This document shows positions 16,528 through 25,221 of a stretch of DNA of 64,000 nucleotides, one piece after another. The notes beneath the pieces are model-generated. The model had not been told where the DNA came from, made no database searches, and was given only the letters and a program-made list of their open reading frames with translations. A program made the position numbers and the translations under genes. Origin of the DNA: Calothrix sp. NIES-4105 (GTDB lineage Bacteria; Cyanobacteriota; Cyanobacteriia; Cyanobacteriales; Nostocaceae); contig NZ_AP018290.1 of assembly GCF_002368415.1 (NCBI RefSeq), positions 8,981,717-9,045,716 of the forward strand, read 5' to 3'. The first letter of the stretch is position 1. Each line of letters opens with the position of its first letter.

Positions 16528-18429
16528 ATGGATTGGAATCGAGGACAGTCATTGTTTGGCGGACGCTATATTATCGAAGCTAAACTTGGTGAGGGGGGAA
16601 TAGGTATAACTTACCTAGCGAGAAACCAAATGTCGGAATTACGGGTAATCAAAACTCTTAAAGAAGAAATTTTAAATAATTGCACATGGAAATCACACCG
16701 CGATAAATTGCGGCAAGATTTCCGTTCGGAAGGAGTACGTCTTGCAGTATGTCGTCACCCTCATATTGTCCAAATCGAAAATATATTCGATGACTATGAT
16801 TTGCCTTGTATTGTCATGGAGTATATCGAAGGAGATGATTTAGGTAAGCGGTTGAGAGAACGAGGAACATTATTACAAAACGAAGCGCTTTTATATACTC
16901 AGCAAATCGGAGATGCATTAACTGTTATTCATCAGAAGGGTTTGCTGCATCGAGATATCAAACCTCGCAATATTATTATTCGCGCGGGTAAACCAGAAGC
17001 TGTATTAATTGACTTTGGCATTGCTAGAGAGTTTATACCTGGTGTTATACAACGTCACACCGTTTACCGAACTCCAGGATTTGCACCTCCTGAACAATAT
17101 CAACTTGAGGCGCCGCGCGGTGAATATATTGATGTTTATGGTTTAGCTGCGACGTTATATACACTATTAACTGGTATTGTTCCCACCAGTGCTGATGAAC
17201 GTAACCGTAATACTCCGCTTTTACCACCAAGTCATTTTAATCCTAATATCAGTAGTACTGTTGACCGGGCTATTATGCGGGCAATGGCAATGCAACCGCA
17301 GTATCGTCCCCAATCAGTAAAAGAATGGTTATCGCTTTTATCCAGTTCGGGAGATGTTGAGGATATACATTTATCTGAAACCAGATCACCCCCAACACCG
17401 CAACCAGAAATTTTATTCAATAAACCATTCAACAAACCAACGAAGGCGCCAGTAATTACTAACACCCCTGTTATTCAATCATCTAAATTACCTAAACTAC
17501 CAATCACACCCCAGTTCACATGGCAATGCGTCCGTACTATTAAAGGACACGCTGGTATGGTTCATACTGTTGCAATTAGTCCAGATGGACAATTAATTGT
17601 TAGTGGTAGCGGTGACAATAATATAAAGCTGTGGAAGTTACATACAGGTAGAAATGTACGCAATTTTGGACGCTGGTTTTCAGCACATACTGATTCAGTT
17701 TGGACAGTAGCTATTAGTCCTGATGGGCAAATACTTGCTAGCGGTGGTTGGGATAATACTATTAAGCTTTGGTTTCTAAATACTGGTAAGAATATACGTA
17801 CTCTAAATACTCATACTAATTGGGTAAATTCCCTTGCTTTTAGTCCAAATGGAAAGTTTTTAGCCAGTGGTAGTTCTGACTGTACTGTTAAGCTGACTCT
17901 GATTAGCACTGGTGATGTTATCAATACCTTTTTTGGTCATACTGATGCGGTGCGAACTGTCACTTTCAGCCCAGACGGACAATGCATTGCTAGTGCAGGC
18001 GCCGATTGTACTATCAAAGTGTGGCAAGTTAGTACTGGTCGAGAAATACGCACGTTGGTTGGTCATTCGTGTTCTGTGAATTGTCTGACTTTTGACTCAA
18101 CTGGTGAAACTCTTATTAGTGGTAGCAGTGATAAAACGATTAAATTCTGGCATGGAATTACAGGTAGAATTCTGAAAACTTTTACAGGTCATACTCATAC
18201 TGTTTCATCGATTGCACTTAGTCGAGATATGCAAATCCTTGCTAGTGGTAGTTGGGATAATACGATTAAACTTTGGCACGTAGGTATGGAAACTCAAATA
18301 TGTACTCTTACTGGTCACAAAAATTACATTAGGTCTGTAGCTTTTAGCCCTGATGGGCGCCAGATTGTTAGTGGTAGCGACGACGATACGATTAAAGTTT
18401 GGCGAAATAAAGATTGGCAACGGATGTAA
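16528..18429 (+). CDS. Ser/Thr kinase with WD40 propeller
   Basis: 633 residues: Hanks-type kinase (about 10-275) with GEGGIGITY (21-29), Lys42, HRDIKPRN (141-148) and DFG (162-164), a proline-rich linker, then seven WD40 repeats (about 335-630, for example SPDGQLIVSGSGDNNIKLW). The propeller should serve as a protein-binding scaffold. Kinase-WD40 fusions are common in filamentous cyanobacteria. The stop TAA is part of a 9-bp tandem repeat that supplies two further in-frame stops. Confidence 0.95.
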   Translation: MDWNRGQSLFGGRYIIEAKLGEGGIGITYLARNQMSELRVIKTLKEEILNNCTWKSHRDKLRQDFRSEGVRLAVCRHPHIVQIENIFDDYDLPCIVMEYIEGDDLGKRLRERGTLLQNEALLYTQQIGDALTVIHQKGLLHRDIKPRNIIIRAGKPEAVLIDFGIAREFIPGVIQRHTVYRTPGFAPPEQYQLEAPRGEYIDVYGLAATLYTLLTGIVPTSADERNRNTPLLPPSHFNPNISSTVDRAIMRAMAMQPQYRPQSVKEWLSLLSSSGDVEDIHLSETRSPPTPQPEILFNKPFNKPTKAPVITNTPVIQSSKLPKLPITPQFTWQCVRTIKGHAGMVHTVAISPDGQLIVSGSGDNNIKLWKLHTGRNVRNFGRWFSAHTDSVWTVAISPDGQILASGGWDNTIKLWFLNTGKNIRTLNTHTNWVNSLAFSPNGKFLASGSSDCTVKLTLISTGDVINTFFGHTDAVRTVTFSPDGQCIASAGADCTIKVWQVSTGREIRTLVGHSCSVNCLTFDSTGETLISGSSDKTIKFWHGITGRILKTFTGHTHTVSSIALSRDMQILASGSWDNTIKLWHVGMETQICTLTGHKNYIRSVAFSPDGRQIVSGSDDDTIKVWRNKDWQRM

Positions 18430-18452
18430 CGGATGTAACGGATGTAACGGAT
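18419..18452. repeat. 9-bp tandem repeat carrying the stop codon
   Basis: CGGATGTAA is repeated three times and followed by CGGATG. Because the unit is 9 bp, each copy gives an in-frame TAA: the stop of the kinase-WD40 gene is triplicated. Confidence 0.9.
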
Positions 18453-18475
18453 GATTGATAGATATTTATCACTAG

Positions 18476-18536
18476 GGTGTGATCAGGCTACAAAAATTTG
18501 AAAATGAAGCCAATAATCCAATAGCCTGATCGCACC
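18476..18536. terminator. Long-arm inverted repeat after kinase-WD40 gene
   Basis: GGTGTGATCAGGCTA (18476-18490) pairs with TAGCCTGATCGCACC (18522-18536) with one mismatch across 31 bases. There is no clear T run, so it could be a terminator or a dispersed element. Confidence 0.6.
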
Positions 18537-18622
18537 TTACTTCTTTAGGTAGAAATGTGGTTAGCCAAAAATTGTGAGAATAATTGGGGCAACTACTATT
18601 TTTGGAACCAAGATTAATAATT

Positions 18623-19516
18623 ATGGGCTTTGGTATCGGTGATTTATTCTGGATTTTTCTTTTGCTCTCCTCGCTGCAACCTATCTGGCAACGGCGCCAA
18701 ACCGAGTACCGCCGTTTCAGTTCGTTACAAAAGTTCCAGCAGGAACGTAAAAGCCGGGTGATTTTACTTATTCACCGCCAAGAATCGATTAGTTTGTTGG
18801 GGATTCCTTTATCTCGTTATATTACTATTGAAGATTCTGAACAAATTTTACGTGCGATTCGCCTAACCCCTGATGATGTTCCAATCGATTTGATTTTACA
18901 TACACCTGGTGGTTTGGTATTAGCTACTGAGCAAATCGCGCGTGCGTTGATTCGTCATCCCGCTAAGGTAACAGTTTTTGTACCACACTACGCGATGAGT
19001 GGCGGTACGATGTTAGCGCTTGCAGCAGATGAAATTGTTATGGATGCTAACGCGGTACTTGGACCAGTTGACCCTCAGTTAGGTAATTTCCCTGCTGCTA
19101 GCATTATTAAGGTTGTTGAAGATAAGCCAATTGGGGAAGTTGATGACCAAACATTGATTATGGCTGACTTGTCGCGTAAAGCAATCGCGCAGGTACAACG
19201 ATTTGTGCGTACACTACTTAAAGATTCGACACCCAAACAAAAGGTTTTGCCTGAGAATATCGAAAATATTATTGACGCTTTAACAACTGGACGTGTTACC
19301 CACGATTATCCAATTACTGTAGAAGAAGCTACCGAAATGGGATTACCTGTAACTGTTGGTCTTCCCCGTTCAATTTACACTTTGATGGATATGTACCCAC
19401 AACCTCAAGGCGGTAGACCTAGTGTTCAATATGTTCCTATGCCTTTTGATGATAGGCGCCCAATGTTACCTGTTCCCAAAGGTAGACCAATGGAAGAACC
19501 TACACAAAAGTTTTAA
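18623..19516 (+). CDS. SDH-type Clp-fold serine protease (SppA-like membrane protein)
   Basis: 297 residues from ATG 18623; a TTG 39 bases upstream is in frame but less likely. One N-terminal membrane helix (about 4-18) precedes a ClpP/crotonase-fold domain with HTPGG (about 93) and SGGTMLALAADEI (nucleophile Ser about 125). This matches the serine dehydrogenase proteinase (SDH) family, which is related to SppA signal-peptide peptidases. It probably acts at the membrane surface. A strong terminator follows. Confidence 0.88.
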   Translation: MGFGIGDLFWIFLLLSSLQPIWQRRQTEYRRFSSLQKFQQERKSRVILLIHRQESISLLGIPLSRYITIEDSEQILRAIRLTPDDVPIDLILHTPGGLVLATEQIARALIRHPAKVTVFVPHYAMSGGTMLALAADEIVMDANAVLGPVDPQLGNFPAASIIKVVEDKPIGEVDDQTLIMADLSRKAIAQVQRFVRTLLKDSTPKQKVLPENIENIIDALTTGRVTHDYPITVEEATEMGLPVTVGLPRSIYTLMDMYPQPQGGRPSVQYVPMPFDDRRPMLPVPKGRPMEEPTQKF

Positions 19517-19530
19517 TTTAAGACTTTATA

Positions 19531-19563
19531 AAAAAACCCGCCCTAACTTAGGACGGGTTTTTT
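19531..19563. terminator. Rho-independent terminator
   Basis: AAAAAACCCGCCCT and AGGACGGGTTTTTT form a stem with one mismatch and a 5-base loop. It is A/T-flanked on both sides, hence bidirectional between convergent genes. Confidence 0.9.
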
Positions 19564-19614
19564 GGTTGGGTATGTTTACGTAGTTGTTGCTCTAGCCCTC
19601 TAAATATTCTTTAT

Positions 19615-19640
19615 GGTTGGCTAAAGCCCACCCTACTACT
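19615..19640. repeat. GGTGGGC-family hairpin, diverged copy
   Basis: GGTTGGC/GCCCACC with loop TAAA, followed by CCTACTACTACTATCT, shared with the copy at 2047-2080. It touches the stop codon of the peptidoglycan-binding-like gene (19642). Confidence 0.7.
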
Positions 19641-19641
19641 A

Positions 19642-20382
19642 CTATCTTGTTGGTTTTGGCTTTGGAGTCGCGGTTGTTGTTGGAGTTGGTGTTGCGGTTG
19701 TTTCTGGTGTTGCGGTTGTTTCTGGTGTTGCGGTTGTTTCTGGTGTTGGGGTTTCGGTTGGCGTCGCTTCGGGTGTCGCCGTTGAGGTTGAGGTTGGAGT
19801 TGGGGTTGGTTTTGGTGCTGGTCTTGTTGTTGGTCTTGTTGTTGGTTTTGTTGTTGGTTTTGTTGTTGGTTTGGTTGGCGCCGTCGTAGTTGGTTTTTTC
19901 TCTAGAATATTACTTGCTTCTTGGTCAAGCTTTTGTCTCAAAGCAAGGTCAGCTATCCCGGTTTCAGTTAGCTGATTTTTCTTTTGATACTCCCTTACTA
20001 CTGCTTCAGTTCTGCGACTAAAGTACTGACTGCGAGGCAAAGGGGGATTAGGTTTCACTACTAAGTTGAGATTAGCTTGCAGGATTTGCATAATTTGCGC
20101 TGCAAAGTCTTGGGTTTTTGGGCCAGCTAATCCATCTGCTGGTTTTAATCTATACCCTGTTTGAAATTCTGTAATTGCTTTTTTGGCATCGGCATTTGTT
20201 AATGGTTCGTTTGAAACTTTGATGTCATAACCTAATCCACGTAACACCGCGCGAAATTGTTGCGGTGTATAATCACGTTGACGTACTGCATCCGCTGTAT
20301 CTGATATGACAACTACTGCGGACACCAAACATGCTGTTGCTATGCTAAAACTAGATTTTCCTATCCCACACCACATGGTCAA
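19642..20382 (-). CDS. Secreted peptidoglycan-binding-like protein with Thr/Pro tail
   Basis: 246 residues. Signal-like N-terminus (SIATACLVSAVVVISDTADA), two peptidoglycan-binding-like helical repeats (about 38-90, YTPQQFRAVLRGLGYDI; and about 108-155, FSRRTEAVVREYQKKNQL), then a long low-complexity tail of KPTT/TPET repeats (about 165-246). The protein is likely exported and bound to the cell wall, with the tail as a flexible or glycosylated stalk. ATG choice is uncertain (residue 1 or 3). The tail DNA is repetitive and prone to length change. Confidence 0.75.
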   Translation of the reverse strand: MTMWCGIGKSSFSIATACLVSAVVVISDTADAVRQRDYTPQQFRAVLRGLGYDIKVSNEPLTNADAKKAITEFQTGYRLKPADGLAGPKTQDFAAQIMQILQANLNLVVKPNPPLPRSQYFSRRTEAVVREYQKKNQLTETGIADLALRQKLDQEASNILEKKPTTTAPTKPTTKPTTKPTTRPTTRPAPKPTPTPTSTSTATPEATPTETPTPETTATPETTATPETTATPTPTTTATPKPKPTR

Positions 20383-20606
20383 AACTCCTGCTTAATAAAA
20401 TCTGTTGCTAGTAACTAGTTTTTCATTGATTATTAATGATTTTTGAATATTTTTACTGATGTTAATTTAATTTAAATAATTTCTTATAATTTAGCTTTGT
20501 CATCCTCCAATAGAGGTATCTTATATAATCTTGCTGATTTTGTTGATAGTCAAAAATATGCAGTATAAAAAATAATACCCAGTAACTTCAAGCGTGATCT
20601 AAAAAT

Positions 20607-22031
20607 ATGATTAGCCGAAAACCTTTGAATCGTCGGAGTCTCTGGTTTGAGAGATTAATGGCGATTACTGCCACTATTAATTTAGGATTAGTTTTGTTTG
20701 ATTTAAGTTACATTCCTTGGCGGGATTTTTACTTACGAAACTTCCCTTCTTTGACTCGTTTGTATGACCCTATAAAAGGTATACAACCTCATCGTGAGAC
20801 AGAAGCTTATTTAGCAGCAGTTAATACTATCTCCCAACAAGTTAGTCAAACGGGGTTACAGTCAAAACTTGTTGAATCCCAATTAGACTCACTACGGCGG
20901 CTTAGTAGTGAGATAATCGATACGAACCCGTTTGCAGTGGCAGACAAAAGTGGAACGCTTGAAAAAATTAAGAACCGGATGCGTGACCATACTGGAGAAA
21001 GGTCTGCAAAGAAAGCATTCGCGTCTTTCTGGAGTCAAACCAACCTACAGCAAAAGGGGTGGAATCAAGAAATAGAGTTTTTCAATTCGTTTATTAAACC
21101 ACTAATTGCTACCAACTACTACCGTGCTATTGGTGAGAACGGCGAATTTATTGATAGATTTTTTTTGATTGACTTGCCCTTCACCTTAATATTCGGAATG
21201 GAATTGCTAGCGGGCAGCTTTTTGATTAAACGTCGTCATCCTGAGTTTAGCTGGCTTGAAGCATTTATTTGGCATTGGTATAATATATTACTAATAATTC
21301 CTTTTTGGCGAATTTTGCGTGTGATTCCTGTAATCATTCGTCTTGATAAAGCCAAAATCATTAATTTTCAATCGATTCGCACACAAATACATAGAGGTAT
21401 AGTATCTAACTTTGCGGAAGAACTTACTGAGATTATTGTGGTTCGAGTAATCAACCAAATCCAGGGTTCAGTAGAGCGTGGTGAATTAACTAAGTGGTTA
21501 CTTCAAAAAGAAAGTATTCGTCCTTACATTGACATCAACAACGTTAATGAAGTTGAAGCAATTTCTACAATTCTTATTCAAACGATAATTTACCAGGTTT
21601 TGCCAAAAATTCAGCCCGAAATTACTGCAATTTTACGCCATAACATCGACGGCGCCTTGAATCAAAGCCCGGTGTATAAAAATTTGCAATCACTACCTGG
21701 TGTAAGCGTGGTTCAATCTCAAATCAGCGAACAGCTAGCATCTCAAATTGCCACGAATCTATATAATGCTATTGTTAGCGCCGTCTCTGACCCAGTTTCT
21801 GCAAATCTTTCAAGTCAACTAATTAACCGTTTTACCGATACCTTGGGCGCCGAAATGCAGAAAAAACACGTCATCAAAGAAGTGCAAACCCTACTTTCTG
21901 ACTTTTTAGAAGAAGTAAAACTTAACTACGTTCAGCGTCTGTCGCAAGAAGATATCCAACAAGTGCTTGAACAAACGCGAAACATGAAAGTTCAAGTAGT
22001 GGTTCATAATGCTTCAAAGCGTAACCGTTGA
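20607..22031 (+). CDS. Conserved membrane protein of unknown function
   Basis: 474 residues with hydrophobic segments at about 18-33 and 190-207, and another around 225-245 (WHWYNILLIIPFWRILRVIPVI). The middle and end are amphipathic helices (QIQGSVERGELTKWLLQKES). It resembles large cyanobacterial membrane proteins of unknown role; no catalytic motif was seen. It is upstream of rimP, separated by a terminator-like hairpin. Confidence 0.75.
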   Translation: MISRKPLNRRSLWFERLMAITATINLGLVLFDLSYIPWRDFYLRNFPSLTRLYDPIKGIQPHRETEAYLAAVNTISQQVSQTGLQSKLVESQLDSLRRLSSEIIDTNPFAVADKSGTLEKIKNRMRDHTGERSAKKAFASFWSQTNLQQKGWNQEIEFFNSFIKPLIATNYYRAIGENGEFIDRFFLIDLPFTLIFGMELLAGSFLIKRRHPEFSWLEAFIWHWYNILLIIPFWRILRVIPVIIRLDKAKIINFQSIRTQIHRGIVSNFAEELTEIIVVRVINQIQGSVERGELTKWLLQKESIRPYIDINNVNEVEAISTILIQTIIYQVLPKIQPEITAILRHNIDGALNQSPVYKNLQSLPGVSVVQSQISEQLASQIATNLYNAIVSAVSDPVSANLSSQLINRFTDTLGAEMQKKHVIKEVQTLLSDFLEEVKLNYVQRLSQEDIQQVLEQTRNMKVQVVVHNASKRNR

Positions 22032-22170
22032 GGAACTAAAAGCTTCTAGATTCTTAAATAAAGTTAATTTATAGCTTCTCCCTCAGAAAGAAATGCGCTA
22101 AACTCGAAGAAGAGGCGAATCATCTAACGGTTCGTCACAAGACTTCTTGAAAGATATCCTTATCGCAGGA

Positions 22171-22194
22171 AGTGGGTTGTAGCCCACTTTTTTT
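22171..22194 (+). terminator. Terminator/attenuator hairpin before rimP
   Basis: AGTGGG (22171-22176) pairs with CCCACT (22183-22188) followed by seven T. It ends only 15 bases before the rimP start codon. It may end transcription of the upstream gene or act as an attenuator controlling the rimP-nusA-infB operon. Confidence 0.8.
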
Positions 22195-22209
22195 GTTGGA
22201 ATTTATTGC

Positions 22210-22677
22210 ATGACTCATCCGTTAGTCCCACAAGTTATAGAAATGGCGACACCAGTGGCAGAAGAACTGGGGTTGGAAGTTGTTGGCGCTGTTTTTCATA
22301 CAAATCAGCGTCCTCCGGTTTTACGGGTGGATATCCGTAATAAACAGCAGGATACTGGTTTAGACGATTGTGAGCGAATGAGTCGTGCATTGGAAGCCTC
22401 ATTAGATGCAGCATCGATTATTCCAGATGCTTATGTTTTAGAAATCTCCAGTCCTGGAATTTCTAGACAGCTAGCTACTGACCGGGAGTTTATTTCCTTT
22501 AAAGGCTTTCCTGTAATTGTCTCGACTTCGCCACCCCATGATGGACAGCAGGATTGGGCTGGTCAGCTAATTCGTAGGGATGACACAAAAGTTTTTTTGA
22601 ACCTAAAAGGACGAACTGTTGAGATTCCTCGCTCTCAAATTACTAAAGTTGAACTTGATGAGCGTCGAGCCAAATAG
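22210..22677 (+). CDS. rimP: Ribosome maturation factor RimP
   Basis: 155 residues; N-terminal domain with [25 protein letters not shown] and the [12 protein letters not shown] motif of RimP (about 82), and a C-terminal SH3-like domain. It acts in 30S subunit assembly. It is the first gene of the conserved rimP-nusA-ylxR-infB order. Confidence 0.95.
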   Translation: MTHPLVPQVIEMATPVAEELGLEVVGAVFHTNQRPPVLRVDIRNKQQDTGLDDCERMSRALEASLDAASIIPDAYVLEISSPGISRQLATDREFISFKGFPVIVSTSPPHDGQQDWAGQLIRRDDTKVFLNLKGRTVEIPRSQITKVELDERRAK

Positions 22678-23002
22678 GAGCATAACTATTTTTTGAAAAG
22701 TCAAACGGCGCCTCGAAATTCGATAAGGAGTTCATGTCTGACTCCCTTTGAATCCGCTACGAATGCAGCCGCGCGCGTTACTAATTGGTCGTGAGACGCG
22801 AGCGTTGCTTGTTTACACAAGTTTACGCATTTTTAGACGAGGGAAACCCGTCTATTCTTTGCTCGCTGACTATACGGTGCAAAGGTTAAGGGCACACGCG
22901 CATTTGATTACAAACAACGGGTTTGTGTCCGCTGTTGTCATAACGGGTAATGAAATAACTATTAAATAATCAACTACATATAGATTTCAGGAGATTTACA
23001 CG
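22678..23002 (+). other. Spacer between rimP and nusA
   Basis: 325 bp without a convincing gene. A 73-codon frame starting TTG at 22748 lacks a ribosome binding site and coding character. A small hairpin, TAGAC-GA-GGG-AAA-CCC-GTCTA, lies near 22833-22853. GGCGCC occurs at 22707. Confidence 0.5.
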
Positions 23003-24373
23003 ATGTCGATGATTGAATTACAGGGATTAAAAGAACTTATTGAGAGTATAAGTCGTGAGCGCAATTTACCTCGTTCGGCTGTACAAGCGGCTATTCGTGA
23101 AGCATTACTTAAAGGGTACGAACGTTATCGACGCGCTCAAAATATGGAGCGCAAACAGTTTGATGAGGATTATTTTGATAATTTTGATGTTCAGCTTGAT
23201 ATTGAAGACGAAGGTTTTCGTGTAGTCGCGACTAAAACAATCGTTGAACAAGTTGCTAACTCTGACCATGAAATCTCACTTGAACAAGTCAAGGATATGG
23301 GTGGTGAGGGAGCTGAGTTAGGACAGGAGGTAATTCTTGATGTTACCCCAGATAAAAAAGAAGAGTTTGGACGCATGGCAGCGATGCAAACAAAGCAAGT
23401 GCTAGCGCAGAAGCTTCGAGACCAACAGCGTCAAATGGTGCAAGAAGAGTTTCAAGATTTGGAAAGTTCAGTTTTAACTGCGCGCGTGCTGCGGTTTGAG
23501 CGTCAATCTGTGATTTTAGCGGTCAGCAGTGGATTTGGGCAACCGGAAGTCGAAGCTGAGTTGCCAAAGCGCGAACAACTTCCGAATGATAATTATCGGG
23601 CAAATGCAACATTTAAGGTTTATTTAAAGAAAGTATCTCAAGGGCAGCAGCGTGGACCCCAACTTTTGGTATCGCGCGCTGATGCTGGTTTAGTTGTATA
23701 TTTATTTGCCAACGAAGTCCCCGAAATTGAAGACGAAGTAGTACGGATTGTCGCTGTTGCTAGAGAAGCTAACCCTCCTTCTCGTTATGTCGGACCTCGA
23801 ACCAAAATTGCCGTTGATACCTTAGACCGTGATGTAGACCCTGTTGGCGCCTGTATTGGTGCGCGGGGATCAAGAATTCAAGTTGTAGTTAACGAGTTGC
23901 GCGGCGAAAAAATTGACGTAATTCGTTGGTCCCCTGACCCTGCTACCTATATTGCTAATGCTTTGAGTCCCGCGCGCGTCGATGAGGTGCGACTGATGGA
24001 TCCAGAAACTCGTCAAACACATGTACTAGTAGCTGAAGACCAATTAAGTTTAGCAATAGGTAAAGAAGGTCAAAACGTTCGGTTAGCAGCTCGCCTAACT
24101 GGCTGGAAAATAGATATAAAAGATAAAGCGAAGTACGACCGTGAAGGAGAGGATACTAAATTTGCTGCGGCTCGTGCCAAAGCGGCAGAGGAAGCAGCAC
24201 GACTTGAGGCTCTTGAAGAGGAGTATGAGGACGAATACGATGAAGAGGAGGAGTATGATGAAAAAATGGAACTAGGTCGGGACTTAGATGATTTAGGTGA
24301 CGACTTAGATTCTGACTTGGATGAGGACTTAGATGATTTGGATGTCGATTTAGAAAAAGATGTGCGAAGATAA
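23003..24373 (+). CDS. nusA: Transcription termination/antitermination factor NusA
   Basis: 456 residues: N-terminal RNA polymerase-binding domain, S1 domain (about 140-215), and two KH domains with DPVGACIGARGSRIQVV (about 278-294) and SLAIGKEGQNVRLAARLTGW (about 348-367). It ends in a strongly acidic Glu/Asp tail (about 395-450), as in other cyanobacterial NusA. SD AGGAG precedes ATG 23003. Confidence 0.97.
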   Translation: MSMIELQGLKELIESISRERNLPRSAVQAAIREALLKGYERYRRAQNMERKQFDEDYFDNFDVQLDIEDEGFRVVATKTIVEQVANSDHEISLEQVKDMGGEGAELGQEVILDVTPDKKEEFGRMAAMQTKQVLAQKLRDQQRQMVQEEFQDLESSVLTARVLRFERQSVILAVSSGFGQPEVEAELPKREQLPNDNYRANATFKVYLKKVSQGQQRGPQLLVSRADAGLVVYLFANEVPEIEDEVVRIVAVAREANPPSRYVGPRTKIAVDTLDRDVDPVGACIGARGSRIQVVVNELRGEKIDVIRWSPDPATYIANALSPARVDEVRLMDPETRQTHVLVAEDQLSLAIGKEGQNVRLAARLTGWKIDIKDKAKYDREGEDTKFAAARAKAAEEAARLEALEEEYEDEYDEEEEYDEKMELGRDLDDLGDDLDSDLDEDLDDLDVDLEKDVRR

Positions 24374-24477
24374 AATCTTTGACACTTAGTACCGATAGTA
24401 AGTACAGTCAAAGAGAATAAAATCTTTTTTAACAAACACATCACACAAAATACAGAACACACACAAAACACACAAAG

Positions 24478-24753
24478 ATGAAACCTAATTATCGGCGCTG
24501 CATCAGTTGCCGTAAAATCGGTTTAAAACAGGAGTTTTGGCGGATTGTCCGCGTAGGACCTTCTGGGCAGGTACAATTAGATAAGGGCATGGGTCGTTCA
24601 GCCTATATTTGTCCATCCGTTAATTGTTTAGGAGTAGCTCAGAAAAAAAATCGTTTAGGGCGAGCGTTGCACTCCAGAGTCTCTGATGAAATTTATCAGG
24701 AGTTGTGGCAGATGCTAGCTCAATCCCTACCCCAAAAAGAAATTTTGGTTTAA
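24478..24753 (+). CDS. ylxR: YlxR (DUF448) RNA-binding protein
   Basis: 91 residues with the YlxR signature RRCISCRK (residues 6-13), FWRIVR and GMGRSAYICPSVNCL. YlxR proteins are small nucleic-acid-binding proteins encoded between nusA and infB in most bacteria and have been linked to RNase P and transcription control. ATG 24478 is about 100 bp after nusA. Confidence 0.95.
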   Translation: MKPNYRRCISCRKIGLKQEFWRIVRVGPSGQVQLDKGMGRSAYICPSVNCLGVAQKKNRLGRALHSRVSDEIYQELWQMLAQSLPQKEILV

Positions 24754-25221
24754 ACCCTATTAAACCGTTATCTCAAAAATGCTGTTGAAAGCAGCTTTTA
24801 TAAAAATTGCGCTACGAAAGATAATCGTGCGTAGCTTGGGGATAATGTCACAATAGTAGTTGAGTGGATGTAGATCGCGTGCGGGTTAGAATTATTTATG
24901 CTCCGGCGCGGGCAATCGCTCAAATCTCGGTATGCGAGCTATGCGTGATAATGTCGAGGTTAAACTTACGGAAACTAACAAAACAAAGAAACATAAATTG
25001 GCACTCCTACTTGGTAGCGCAAACAAGCCACAAGGCTTTAAACCGATTAAAGGCATGGGTGATGCCAGCATTAAAACAAACATCTCTCTTTCCTATATAC
25101 TTGGAGGCACCGGCAAACAGGATTCGACGGCAACCTAAAAGCAGTAACCTCTGGATGGAGATGCGCGTTCAATAGCGCTGGTAACCATCCGCAAAACTGT
25201 ATTCTTATAGGGGAAGAGTGG
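24754..25221 (+). promoter_or_regulatory. infB leader with nested hairpin
   Basis: 468-bp spacer before infB. Overlapping 60-100-codon frames exist here but none has a good start or coding character. A nested hairpin lies at 25153-25190: GGATGG pairs with CCATCC and, inside, GCGC (25163-25166) with GCGC (25175-25178). It ends about 20 nt before the GGGGAAGAG ribosome binding site, a position suited to control of infB translation. No known riboswitch class was recognised. Confidence 0.45.

Noticed and set aside
18584-18622. Upstream TTG start for the Clp-fold protease
   Set aside because: ATG 18623 gives a normal N-terminal membrane anchor, and the extra 13 residues have no support.
22748-22969. 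73-codon frame between rimP and nusA
   Set aside because: TTG start without Shine-Dalgarno and no recognisable or conserved-looking sequence.
24864-25175. Overlapping 60-100-codon frames between ylxR and infB
   Set aside because: No ribosome binding sites, mutually overlapping frames and no protein-like composition; treated as leader.
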